A stretch of 64,000 nt of DNA from Phaeosaccion multiseriatum. Taxonomy: Eukaryota; Ochrophyta, other classes. The DNA is taken from assembly GCA_965112735.1 (NCBI GenBank), contig OZ218952.1, forward strand, positions 4,526,001 to 4,590,000, read 5' to 3'. Shown here piece after piece: positions 12,624-26,546 of this stretch (position 1 is its first letter; each line of letters begins with the position of its first letter). The notes under the pieces are model-generated. The model saw only the letters and a list, made by a program, of their open reading frames with translations. It ran no database searches and was not told the DNA's origin. A program made the translations under genes and the position numbers.

Positions 12624-15381
12624 CCCTTGGGAGGATACTGACCCGCGTCGCACAGCCGCGTGGCCGTCCTTGTCCTTGTCCTCGTCTTTGTTGCCTGACT
12701 CTTGTGCTGTAGCAACCACACCACGGCCACTGCCCTCCCCAGCCCCGTGTGATTCCCGTTTCTCTCCGGGCCTCTCCTCTGGGGCTTTGGCTGCTGAAGC
12801 TTCTTCTTCTCCACCCGCCCCTCCATCTTCACCTTTTTCAGTAGGGAATAATCCGCCCTTCTCCTTCTCCTGAGAGGCAAGAGACCGAGGTGCGGCTCCA
12901 TGTCCCTCCTTCTCGCCCTTGCGTTCCCCATCAGCCCCTTTCGCGGTTGCGGTTGCATCTCTGACGACAAGTGCAGGAGGAAGCTCTGCGCCAGCCTTCC
13001 CGGCGTGCGGCTGCTCTCGAGGCTGGGTAGTAGACGGGGGGGGTGCCTTCTCCTTCTCTCTCTCAGCACGACCACCGCCTCCACCACCACCTCCTCCTCC
13101 TCCTCCTCCTGACGTTGGTGGCGCTGCTGCTTTGGAGTCGTCAGCACCACTCGTCGCTGCAGCAGCACTTGGAGCAGCGCGAGCCGCGGACCTCTCCTGT
13201 GGAGGACCCTTGCCCTCAGCAACAGGAGGAGAGCACGAGCGGGGGCTCGAGGACGCCGATCCAGAGGATGTGGAGGAGCTCTTACTGCTCACAGAGGAGG
13301 TCGTTGGGTTGCCACGCCCCTTCCCTTCGCCGCTCTTGTCACTGTCTAATGCAGGAGCACTATTCTCTCTCTCGACAGGCCCAGCGTGTGTAGGAGTGTC
13401 TTTGCATCGGAAAGAGCCTTCCCTCTCTCCATCGCCGAGCAACGAGTGGTGCTTTCCGTCCGCCATCATGCGCGGCGATCGAGGCGAATAGGGAGAGTTC
13501 CCTACCCCTACACCCCTCTCGGAATCCGCCTCTGCGGTGCCTCCTCCTGAAGTGCTCCGCCGCTTGATGGGTGAGAGGGGTCCCTTGGGCGAGCGGGGAC
13601 CCTTGGGAACAGACACAATCCCCAGAGTGCGGTCGTCCATCTCCGCCTCTGACTCGCCTTCCCCTTCTTCCTCCTCGACAGCGCTCATCTTCCCACCCCT
13701 CTTCTGCTGCTGCTGTCCCCGCTGCTGCTGTCCCCGCTGCTGCTGCTGGCTAGAGGCTGTAGACGACGACTCTGAGTTTGAATTGTGGTGGGAACGGAAC
13801 AACGACAAAACAGGGGGGGGGGGGTGACAACACACAAATTGAGCAGTTGGTCAGTGCTCTGATTGAAATCCTGAAGGGTAAAACCAAATGGCACTTTCTC
13901 GTCTTCGCTCTCTGTCCAGCCCCGCCCATTCCATCCCCTCTTTTCCTCTTGCAGCCTCAGCCGTCCTCCCCAACTCCTCACCTACTGAGCCTGAGCCGGC
14001 TTTCCTCCGCTTGTTCCCTTCGTCGCTGGTGTTTTCCTCGCTGAAAACACTCTCGCTCCTTCCCCGCTTCTTGCCTCCGTTCCCGCCCCCCCTTCCCCTG
14101 CTTCCGTCTGAGCAAATCACCACATCCGCGTCAGGAACCTTGGTGTACTCTTCTGTTCCATCGTCGTAAGAGATGAGTACCACGCTCCTGTTGAGCGCAA
14201 ACACAGGGGCCGAAGAGAGTGAAAGGGACAAAGGGCGCGGCAGGAAGTGAGAGGGGGAACGGGGGGGGGGGGGGAGATACCCACCCATCTAACTAAGAAA
14301 AGAGAGCAAGTGGCATTTCAAACAAGTCGACCCCTCTCGAAGCAACAGCGCACTCTTACCCTGCCTCGTTGTAGTCTGCCACAGTGCCTCCGTACCACTT
14401 GCCCCCGTCAAACCTGACCCTCACGCGACACCCGTTGGAGGGAGGATACTGCGCTTGGATAGTCGCAGGAGAAGGGGGGTGTGTATCCCGTGTTTGCTGC
14501 TGCTCGTCTTCATCAGAGTCCCCAGATTCGTCGTCGTCCTCCTCATCTTCATCACCCTCTTCCTCCTCCTCGTCGTCCTCCTCCTCTTCATCTTCTTCTT
14601 CGTAGGATTCGTCATGCTCTGCATCGCCGTCTTCCTCGTCCTCCTCTTCGTCTTCCCCCTGCTCCTTTGAGCGCTGGCTCCCCCCTTTCCGCTCCTCCTC
14701 CCTCCTCTGCTTCTTGATCCTCTTTCTCTTTTCCTCCTCGCTTTCCTCTTCATCCCGGATTCGACTAGCCCCCTTCTGCCTCCCTCCGTTTGCAAGCTTG
14801 TGGCTCGACCCGTTATGAAGACCCGAATCACTTCCCTTTCTCGCCCCCGCCTCCCCTTTCGACCCAGACCCTCCGCCTTTCCCCCCCCACGGCCGTCCCC
14901 GCTTCGAAGCGCCCCCATCGCCGCTGTCCTCCGCACTCTTCCCTCTCGCCCTGTTCCACACACCTCCCTCGCCATCCTCTCCGTCGTCCCCCCCTTCCCT
15001 GGCCTTGCCCATCCTCCCATGGTGCTGAGACTTGGGACTGCCCCGCCTCCCGCTGCCGTGCCCGTGTGGGTCTCGGTGCTTCCTGTACTCAGACGACTTG
15101 ACCCTCCCCATGGAGCCATCCCTACTACTACTCCTCTCCTTGTCCCGGTGATGATGGCCTTCCCTCCCCCCGTGCGGAGGCTGCGGCTGCTGCGGATGGC
15201 CTGTCGAAGAGGCAGCGGGTAGCCGACCTTCCAACACCGCCTTCCCACCGCTGCTGCTGCCTCCGCTGCCGCTGCCGCTGCCCACGCCGCTGGCCCCGGC
15301 CATGGACGCCGCCAAGGCCCTCCTCAGCGACGTCATGACTCCTCGTGGGCCTTCACACTCTTCTTCTATCTCTCCCTCCAC
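7323..15381 (-). CDS. Giant chromatin protein: Tudor-like module plus three CW zinc fingers
   Basis: Proposed exons are 15381-14360, 14187-13982 and 13771-7323, with phases 2 and 1 matching, giving 2558 residues. A Tudor/agenet-like segment (VRVRFDGGKWYGGTVADYN...SVVLISYDDGTEEY) spans the first junction near residues 319-365. Three CW domains follow near residues 1590, 1915 and 2100. Each has WVQC, a second Cys, WRR/K-LP or WRRVP, WxC and a final Cys; the first has CxxC spacing, the others Cx4C. The C-terminal part has a winged-helix-like stretch (ELRLRGLVLRALGRATRPLSALELL). CW domains usually read H3K4 methylation and Tudor-like folds bind methylated Lys or Arg, so a nuclear histone-reading role is inferred. 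The long linkers are Glu/Lys, Ser and Gly runs. Alternative: exons 1-2 end at a stop at 13851 and the rest starts at an ATG at 13835 as a separate gene. Confidence 0.75.
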
Positions 15382-15483
15382 TTCACTTCAAAGCAATAAA
15401 GCAGCCCCCGGGGGCCCGGCCTTTTTGAGCGCCAGTCTTTATGGTAGATCCAAGGAGAGGGGGAAATCAACGGAGTTATCATC
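15382..15483. promoter_or_regulatory. Compact divergent promoter
   Basis: Only 102 bases lie between the start of the CW gene (minus) and the first in-frame ATG of the CCA-adding enzyme (plus). Any separate 5' UTRs must overlap or be very short. No core element was recognised. Confidence 0.35.
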
Positions 15484-18400
15484 TTGGGGTTGTGGAAAGG
15501 GATGGCCTCCATGGTGTCCAGCAGCAGCAGGAGGCCTGCCTTATTGCTGGACGTGGCCTCTCGCTTAACCACCAAGGAAGAGGGCGTCTTGGACATCTGC
15601 CTAGCGGCGGGGCGAGAGGCGGGCACTACCACTGTTGTTCGCGTCGCGGGCGGCTGGGTGAGGGACAAGCTGCTAGGCCTGGAGAGCGACGACATGGACA
15701 TCGCGCTGGACGACTGCTCCGGAGTGCACTTTGCTGAGGTTGTGAACAGCTATCTACGTTCGCGGGGCGACCCCACGAGCCTCGGCGTCATTAAGGTGGG
15801 CGCTTTCACTGTGTTGCTCGCTGCCCTCTCCATCGATCCACCCCTCCCTTGTGTCACGTCTAGTTTCGTCCTCGTCTTGTGTTCGATCCACCTCTTGCGT
15901 CTCGAAGCATTGGATATATTTCATCTTCCTTCCACATCGTGCCCTCGTGTTGCCTCCGGTGCCAGGCTAACCCGGCCCAGTCAAAGCACCTGGAAACTGC
16001 GCGGATGAAGGTTTGCGACGAGTGGATAGACTGCGTCAACTTACGAACAGAGAGCTATGGGCAGGTGAGTCTTCACAACGCTGCCGCTGCTGCTGTGTCG
16101 CTCTGCCGAGGTGACACCTCTCCCTCTCTCTTCTTCCCTCTCCTTTCGCTTCTGCTGCTACTCACCCCATGCCTGCTGCGCCATTTCCTCTCTCGCTTGC
16201 CGTCCCTCCCACCCATGTGCCCCCCTCCCTCCCTCCCTCCCTCCCCCATCCATCTCCCATCAAATGGGCCGATTGGGGCACAACAACACAGGACTCACGC
16301 ATCCCCGAAATAAAGTTTGGCACCCCAGAGGAAGACGCCTACCGGCGCGACTTTACAGTCAACGCGCTCTTCTACAATGCCTCGTCCAAGGAGGTGGAGG
16401 ACTGGACCAACAAGTGAGTGAGTGAGTGAGTGGGGGGATTGATTGAGCTGGTCGGTTGGTCAGCCAGTCAGTCGCTCTCCTGGGTCGTTAGGTTCTCTTA
16501 CCCCCAGAAAGTCGTCGCTCCGCCGTGCTGACTTGACTTGACTGCCCTTTGTATGACAGCGAGCCCGATGGAATTGAATGGTTTGTGAGCTGACCAAGTC
16601 ACTGCTGCGGCTCCTCCTCCTCCTCCTCCTCCTCCTCCTCCTCCTCCCCCTCCCCCCCTCCCTCTTCCCTTCCTTCTTTTACATTTCCTTCCACACAACT
16701 GGACTCATCCATCTGTGAACCGGAAGAGGCTTGGAGGACCTGCGCGACGGCCTGATCCGCACTCCTCTTGCCGCCTCAGTCACTCTGCTTGACGACCCCC
16801 TAAGGGTGTTGAGAGGTATCCGCTTCGCCGCTCGCTTCGACTTTAGGCTGCACGAGGACCTTGTGGCTGCAGCGAGGGACCTCTCCGTACAGAGGGCCTT
16901 GGCCAGCAAGGTAAGGGAGGGAGGGAGGATGGACGGACGACGTGTGTGCGTGCGCGCGCGTGTATGTGCGTGTGTTCCGTAGCCCTGACTGCGCTTGACC
17001 GCACCTCCCTTGCCCTTTGCCTTGCCTTGCCTTGCTTTGGCTTTCCCCGGCTACGTATCTTGTGCCCTTCCCCGCCCCCCATCACCATCCTCCTCCTCCT
17101 GCGCTAGGTGAGCAAGGAGCGGCTGGGAAGCGAGCTGGACGGTATGCTCAAAGGCAAGGCCGCTAAGCCGTTCCTCGCCTTCTCGCACCTCCATAGCCTT
17201 GGACTGCTCTCCACCGTCTTCACGCCGCCTGCCGATGTGTCTCCCGTGCCGGAGGGGGGCTTTGACTGGGACCTGCCGATGAAGGGGGTACTCTGTCTGC
17301 GGTACCTGCACAAGCAGGCGGAGGGGGTGGAGACGGAGAGACTGCTGCTGAGTGGAGGGGAGAAGGAGGAGGGGGCTTGTACAGAGATGGAGACGGACGC
17401 TGCTACTATTGCCCCTTGTCCTCCTGCTGCTGCTGGGCCCTGCTCTACGACTACCAGCGCGGAGCACGACAGACTGCTCTACCTGGCTGCGGGTGTGCTT
17501 CCGCTGGCTGGAGCTTGCTTTGAAGAGAAGAAAGGGCAGTTCTTCCCCGCGGCCCTGTATGTGATTCGCGAGTCCCTAAAGCTCAAGACCAAGGACGCGC
17601 AAGATGTATGCAAGTTGCTTGACTTCTCCACCTGGAGAGACCTCGCACAACTACACGAGCAGCAGCAGCAGCAGCAGCAGAAGGGTCAGCAGGGAGTAGG
17701 GATAGAAGGAGCCTCACAAGAGCCCGCAGAAGGGTCAGCAGGAGGGGGATGCTCCCGGCTGAGGGCGGGTCTCGCGGTGCGTGATGCGAAGGACATGTGG
17801 AGGGCTTGCATTGATATGGCCTGTGTGGTGGAGCTCTGTGGGCTGTTTCCAGAGGGGCCGCTGGCGCTGCCGTCAGAGTCCTCGGGAGAGAAGGTGCTGC
17901 AGGTGGAGAGCTGCCGGGCCATCGTTGAGAGGTATGGTTGGAGGGGGTGGGAGAGGATGTTCGTTGGTACTTGTCGGGTGTATTTTTCTGGTTATTTGGG
18001 TGTCCAAATGCGTTTGTTTGTTTGGGTGTGAATGGATGGCGTGTGAACTGTCTCAATCCGAGTGTGGAGAACGCGTGTGTGAAGTGCCGTGTTGTTTGTA
18101 TTGCTGCCGGGTGGAAGACGGGACTATCACTTATCAGCATTCGGTAGACATCGATCTCATGATGTGGCCTTCATTGGTTCTGGTACTACTGGTACTAGAC
18201 GGCGTCTTAAGAATCTGAGGCTGAATAGACAACAAAGGCCTGGCGCACAGCTCAACGACCTCACTCTACTCCTTCCTTCCTCCTGGTGCTGTTTCACCCC
18301 GCTCACAGATACCGCGCCTTGAAGCACCACATTGTAGGCCTCGGCCTGGATGGCGTGTGGCGCATGAAGCCCCTCTGGGATGGCCAGGCAATGGTGAATC

Positions 18401-18663
18401 TGCTCAAAGATAAGCTCCAGAAGAATGTCAAGCCCGGCCCCGCGGTCGGCAAGATGATGCAGGTGCAGCTTGAGTGGCAGCTGGAGCACCCCTCGGGAAC
18501 GAAGGAGGAGCTGATGCGTCATCTGGAGGGGAAAGTGGCCGCTGTGGTGGCAGAGGCCCAGGAGGAAGCGGAGCAGGAGCTGCTGCAGAAGAAGCAGGAG
18601 CTGCTGCAGAAGAAGCTCAAGCGCAAGGCGGAAAGGAGTGCACACGTAGAGAGCAAAGGATGA
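15484..18663 (+). CDS. TRNT1: CCA-adding tRNA nucleotidyltransferase
   Basis: The enzyme adds CCA to tRNA 3' ends. Exons 15484-15795, 15966-16064, 16292-16413, 16727-16910, 17108-17931 and 18309-18663 join in phase to 631 residues (625 if the second ATG at 15502 is used). Motif A RVAGGWVRDKLLG with the metal-binding DDMDIAL, then ANPAQSKHLETARMKV, DSRIPEIKFGTPEEDAYRRD followed by FTVNALFYN, and DPLRVLRGIRFAARF are those of class II eukaryotic enzymes. The C-terminal half contains Gln and Ala low-complexity inserts and ends in a Lys/Glu coiled coil (EAEQELLQKKQELLQKKLKRK) not typical of the family. The N-terminus is short; a mitochondrial or plastid transit sequence is not obvious. It is tail-to-tail with the MAP kinase kinase gene. 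Confidence 0.93.
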
Positions 18664-18878
18664 GTGAGGATGAGCCTCAGTATTGGCCATTGGGTTAGAG
18701 GATTATGGCCCCCTTCAAAGCCAATCCACCCGTGCGCTCTCTCGCCAAACTCGTGCCCTTGGACGTGGAGCGCGGGGCGGAGCAATGGTTAGTGCGCGGT
18801 TGGGGCGGAAGGCCTACTTCCTGCACGAGGACTGCTGCCGTGCTGCTGCAGTATCACCAACTGCTACGGGTGCTATTG

Positions 18879-21800
18879 CTATTGCTTGATGCTGGCCTTG
18901 AGGGCAGCGAGCATGGCCCTAAACTTTCGCTGGATGAGCGTCACGGGCAGGCCGACTTGCAGGGAGAGGCCCCGCAGCTTGGCCACGTTTAGATTGGGCA
19001 CAGTTGGTGATATGCCCGAGTGTGCCTGGTGGAGCCACAGTTGCTGCCATATACCAGTACCAGCGGTTGGAAGAGGCAGAGTGGAGCAGTGGCCGCAGCA
19101 GCAGCAGCGGCACCGAAAGGAAAGGAAAGGGAAGAGGACGGATGGGGGAGAATGTGTGTGAGCTCGCGCTGATGCATAGCGCTCTTCTACGTGGGAGTTG
19201 AGTTTCTGCTGTCTTTCCTGACTTTCCTGCGCGTTTGCCACGTGCCGTTCCCGGGTGGGCCTCTCTTTCCTCCGCCGCGGTGACTTACTACACGCATTTG
19301 GAAGTGCTTGGGGGAAAGAGAGAGCTCACTACTCACTTGGTAGTACTTGCGGACCACATCAGCAAGCTCGTCAAGCTCCTCGCGGGCCGTATCAGAGCCT
19401 TCTTCCTCCTGTGACGGAGTAGCAAACCGAAAGAGAGAGGGGGGATTGGTAAGAACTACAACTATGGGCTTTGGGAGCTGCCCTCTCTCCTCCCTCTGGG
19501 GAAGACAGTGGGGAGGGAGGGAGGGAGGGAGGGAGAGGGGGACAGGGACAGGGCAGATACTTCATTTCTTTGCTGAGGCGAGGCTCATCCTCGCCCCCCA
19601 TCTACTGCCATCCAACCCACCTGTGGCTCCTGGGCGGACGGACTTCGGTCAAAGCCCGAGGCCAGGAAGGGGTGGTTGAGCAAGCTCTTGGCGGAGGGGC
19701 GAAGCGAGGGGTCCTTCTGCAGGCACTGCGCCAGAAAGTCGCAGAACTCAGGGGAGAACTGTTTTGTTTGGCACCATTGGAGGGCACGGGGGGGGGGGGC
19801 AGGGGGGGACAAGTGTTGGCATCATTGGTGGTGGGGGGGGGGGACAACTTTCTGTTGTCTTGTTTGGTTGGTGCGTTCCTTTTTGTTTGTGTGTCCTTGT
19901 TGAAAGCTTCAACAGGGTGGCAAACACTTTCCAGATGAGATTCTCGGACTGCTCTGTACTCGGCGTTGTTGTGCTTCTGATGCGCTCTCTGGGGGCGTCT
20001 TCTTCCCGTGGCATACATCGCTGATGCTTGGTCTGATAATTTCGTACCGTGACTTGGGCCAACAGACCAAGCATGACCTCTTTACCTCATGTCATTCAGC
20101 AGGAGGTATATTGCTCATCGTGAGTGCACACTGAAACCGACGACGGTACCGAGAGAAGACTCTCGATATTCAATCTTGGTAGTGGCCTAACACTGATACA
20201 CTGAAATGTGTACCCTCCACGGTTAATAACTCTGAGACCCAACCTATAACCTACCTCGCCTTCCGGGAGGCGCGGGGGCTCCTCGTCCTTGAGAGCCTGC
20301 AGAGCAGAGCAGAGCAGAGCAGAGAGGAGGAAGAAGAAAAAGAGAAACAAGAAGACGAAGGGGGAGGAGGAGGAGGAAAAGAGGAAGGAGACGATATGAA
20401 ACAAAGGACGACAACCCCAACCCCAACAACAGCCCCAGTGTGCGTGTGTGTGTGTGTGTTAAGTGTGCGTATGTGTGTGTATGTGCGGTTGAGGGTCTGA
20501 TCATCTCGTAGGATTACGTAAATACTTCCGAATGCAGGCCAACAACAACCCCACCCCAACGTCACTAACCTGTAGCAGGCCCCAATAGCCGCCCTTGTCG
20601 GTGTAAGGGAAGCGTCCCTGTGCGCAGGTCATGATGGCGAGGCCCAGGCTCCAGATGTCGACGGCGTAACTGTATTTGAGGCCGGAGATGCGCTCGGGAC
20701 TCATGTACGTGAAGGTACCCACAAAGGTCTCGGCCTGTCAAGACAGTGTACAGTGCGAGTGTGTGTTTGTGAGAGAGAGTGAGAGAGTGAGAGAGAGTGT
20801 GTGTGAGAGTGTGAGAGAGAGTTTGTGTGTGTGAGAGAGAGTGAGAGTGAGAGAGTGGGTGTGTGTGTGTGAGAGAGAGAGAGAGTGAGAGTGTACGTGT
20901 GTGAGAGAGTGTGTGTGTGAGAGAGGGATATATATGGAGAGTGTATGTGAGTCTCTCTTTCTCCGTGTGATTCATACACACACACTCTCTCGCCCTCCTC
21001 TCCGCATATACAAGATTCACAGAGGCCCCACTGAGAGACCCCCCCCCCCCCCCGAGCAGCTGGGACGGGCTTGCCCGACTGAAACTCACATTGGCCATGG
21101 TGTCCTCTAACGATCGAATTATGCCAAAGTCGCTGATCTTGACCTGTCCGGTGTGGCTGATGAGCAGGTTTCCGGGCTTGATATCTCGATGGATTTGCTT
21201 CCTGCTGTGGAGAAAGTCCAAACCCTTTAACACCTGATAGGTTATGCTCTTCATCACCTGCGGCCAGGGAAGGGAAGGGAAGGGAAGGGAGGGAGGAAGG
21301 GGCGGGAGGGCAGGGAAGGGAGGACAGGAGACGCAACGCACACATGCATACGCGAACAGAGAAAGAGAAGAGAGGGAGGGGGGCATAAGAGAGAGAGGGA
21401 CGAGAGAAAAGGAGAGAAGAGAGAGAGGGAGGGAGGGAGACGAGAGAGAGAAGAGAGAGACACTGAGGAAGAAGGGGGTGGACAAGGAATGGCAGGGCTG
21501 TTTCGGCCCATACCCTACATCCACACCTAACACCTTACCTCCTCAACGCTGCACCCCCCCGCGTCGACAATGTCTTGCAAGGAACCGCCGTCCATGTACT
21601 CCACAATCATGCAAATGTTGCCCTCCTGGGGGCTGATAAAGGCGTCGTAGAAGGACACAATCTGCGGGCAGGGGGACGCCACCACCTTGGCCTTGGGGGC
21701 CTCCCCCTGCTCCTGCCCCTGCCCTTGCCCCTGCTCCCCCTGCTGCTCGTGTCCATGGACTGATGCTACCCCTCGCTCGTCCCCCGCCCCTGCTCCTGCC

Positions 21801-23210
21801 TGCCAGCCCAAGGGCGCAAGGTTGCTGTAGAGGGCCCGAACTTCGTGCATCAATTGGCGACGCTTGGAATCATCATGCACGGGGATAACTTTTTGTGCCA
21901 CCAAAGTGAGGGTCGGCTGCGAGGAGTGGGGGAAGAGGAGGGGAGGGTATGAGACAGAGGAGAGGGGTGGGGGGATGGAACACACACACGCGCGCGCGAA
22001 CACACACACACATACGCACGCACGCACACACGCACACACGCACCACATGAAGGGCCTTGTAGACCTTGCCGCTTGCCCCTTGCCCGAGCAGCTCAAGCTG
22101 GACGATGTTGCTTTGTACATCGTCCCACCCGCTGTTGGCGAAGCGAAGCTCTGTGGGGCCGCCGGGGGTCCTCGCCAGACCGCTCCGGCGTATTTGGAAG
22201 TCGTCTACGGTTAGAGTGCCGCTCTCCGACAGTTTGTAGCTCTGTTTGTTTGTTTCATTCATTGCCAGCGAGAGAAAGGGAAGAAATGCGACGAAGGAAT
22301 GAATGGATGAACGGAGAGGGGGATGAAGAAAGCGATAGAGGACGGAAGGAAGGAAGGAGGGGTAGGAGTGAAGGAGTCATATGGGCCTTTTCTCTCCACC
22401 TCCTCCTCCGCTCTGCCGCTTTCATCTCACCTCCGAGTTGGTAAAAGTATTCTCCTCTTCGATGGTGACAATGTCCAGCTCCAAGCCCAAGCCGGCCATA
22501 ATGTCTTCCTCCCCGCCCCATTTCAGGTCGAAGTCCCCCCCCGCTTTCACCTCTTCGTCCCGCTCCTGTCGTTTCCCTTCACCCACCCCCTCTCTTAATG
22601 TACCTACTTGCTCGTCCTCCTCCCCCTCCTCTTGCTTGCATCGATATCGGTGCTCATTGTCATCCTTTGTCTTCCCTGGAGCGTTCCCTGTCGGATCTCC
22701 GGGCCGCGAGACTTGAGTCGAGACTTGAGTCGAGCCGGCTGGAAGGGCCTTCTCCACCATCTCATCAGCACTTGCCGCCTTGGTGTCTTGGCCTTGCGAG
22801 TGGCCCATTGGCGCCTTGAATCGACATCGGATGTCTTGGTGGTGCAGCTCAGCCAGAGCTGCTACCTTGCTCTTTGAGCCCTCCGTACTGGTCCCGGACG
22901 AAAGTGCAGCCCCATAGGCAGTAGCTTTGGCCATATCTTCATCCCGAGCAGTATCTTTCACCGACCCGTCTCCATCACTCTTACAGTGCGACGCTTTCCT
23001 CCTCCTTCTGTTGCTGCTACTAGTGGTGGTAGTACCGCTACTGCTGCTACTATTAGCACCATATTTGCCTTCGGCCTTGGGTCGAATAGCTTTCTCTATT
23101 CCCCTAAAGTCGCCAGGCACAGGTAAGGGTTTCGAGGGAGCTTTTTCCGCATGCCTCGGCCCCTTTCGTGAAGGGCGACCACTGCTGCTTCCGCCTACGC
23201 TGTCACCCAT
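18879..23210 (-). CDS. MAP kinase kinase (MEK/MKK type) with long N-terminus
   Basis: Exons: 23210-22431, 22241-22044 (donor could be 22047), 21916-21539, 21257-21090, 20734-20570, 20296-20255, 19758-19621, 19408-19337, a possible 18-base exon 19306-19289, and 19043-18879. All are phase 0, for about 707 residues. The first 260 residues are disordered and Ser/Lys/Glu rich. Then come the MKK signature [18 protein letters not shown], glycine loop [13 protein letters not shown], lysine in VAQKVI, catalytic [11 protein letters not shown], and the activation segment [22 protein letters not shown], ending with [14 protein letters not shown]. Subdomain III carries an inserted Gln/Gly/Glu stretch. The last exon ([20 protein letters not shown]) is helical and of unknown role. 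It would phosphorylate a MAP kinase; upstream MAP3K and target are unknown. The microexon is the least certain part. Confidence 0.87.
20750..20990. repeat. GTGTGA/GAGA microsatellite in MKK intron
   Basis: Dense GTGAGAGAGAGTGTGTG-type dinucleotide mixtures fill the intron between exons 4 and 5 of the MKK gene. It is non-coding simple sequence. Confidence 0.8.
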
Positions 23211-23557
23211 CGCTACGGCATTAATAAGGACGGGGGGGGGGGGGGGAATAAGCGGGAGGGGCGATATCTTTCTCTGAATGGCGTGCGATGAGTATACCAA
23301 TTGGTCATTCGATCTGTGAGCCTTAACGGCTGAATTCTGAATTGTGTCTTTGATGGAGGTTAGGCAGCGGTACAGCACTTCGCAGGCCTCTCTCCCCTTA
23401 TGTGCCATCCATTTTGCCTTCTCCATCCATAAGCGGCTCCTCTCTCCCTCCCTCTCTTCAGATAAGACCAGGCCTTCAAGCGTCTCCTCTCTCTCCCTCC
23501 CTCTCTTCAGAGAAGACCAGGCCTTCAAGCCAGCACCACCCAACTACACCACCCAGC
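23211..23557. other. Intergenic between RuvB-like 1 and MKK (same strand)
   Basis: This 347-base gap holds the 3' end of the RuvB-like 1 transcript and the 5' region of the MKK gene. A 10-base-plus poly-G run at about 23231 and two copies of a CTCTCTTCAGA(T/G)AAGACCAGGCC unit (about 23450-23525) are visible. Nothing else was recognised. Confidence 0.4.
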
Positions 23558-26242
<2,685 letters not shown>

Positions 26243-26546
26243 GGTTACCAGCGAGGTCTGTTGACTGTGCGAAGCTCTCTCAGGAGGGTCAAGGGACTAA
26301 GGCGTAGGATAGAGACAAGGTAGAGTAAGTGTCTGGCTGTTGCAGGTGTAAGCGTGGAACTGTAGAGAGCGAGAGAGACGGGCGATAGACGGTCAAGCAA
26401 GGCGACAACGGATGACCCACCTGGGTGTGTGGCTGCTTACGACTGGGCCGCTGACATATTGAGATTTAAAATCTCGGAGGAGACCGACGAACAAGTTGGG
26501 AAAATGACAGCAACCTAAGAGGTGGAGGCTCTTTCATCAGGGGAAG
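26243..26546. promoter_or_regulatory. Divergent promoter, RUVBL1 and AI-2E-type gene
   Basis: Start codons at 26242 (minus) and 26547 (plus) face away from each other across 304 bases. No conserved box was recognised; promoter function is inferred from layout. Confidence 0.4.

Noticed and set aside
7472-13500. Many plus-strand frames of 100-390 residues across the CW gene
   Set aside because: They are mirror images of Glu, Ser, Gly and Gln codon runs and have no domain or splice continuity.
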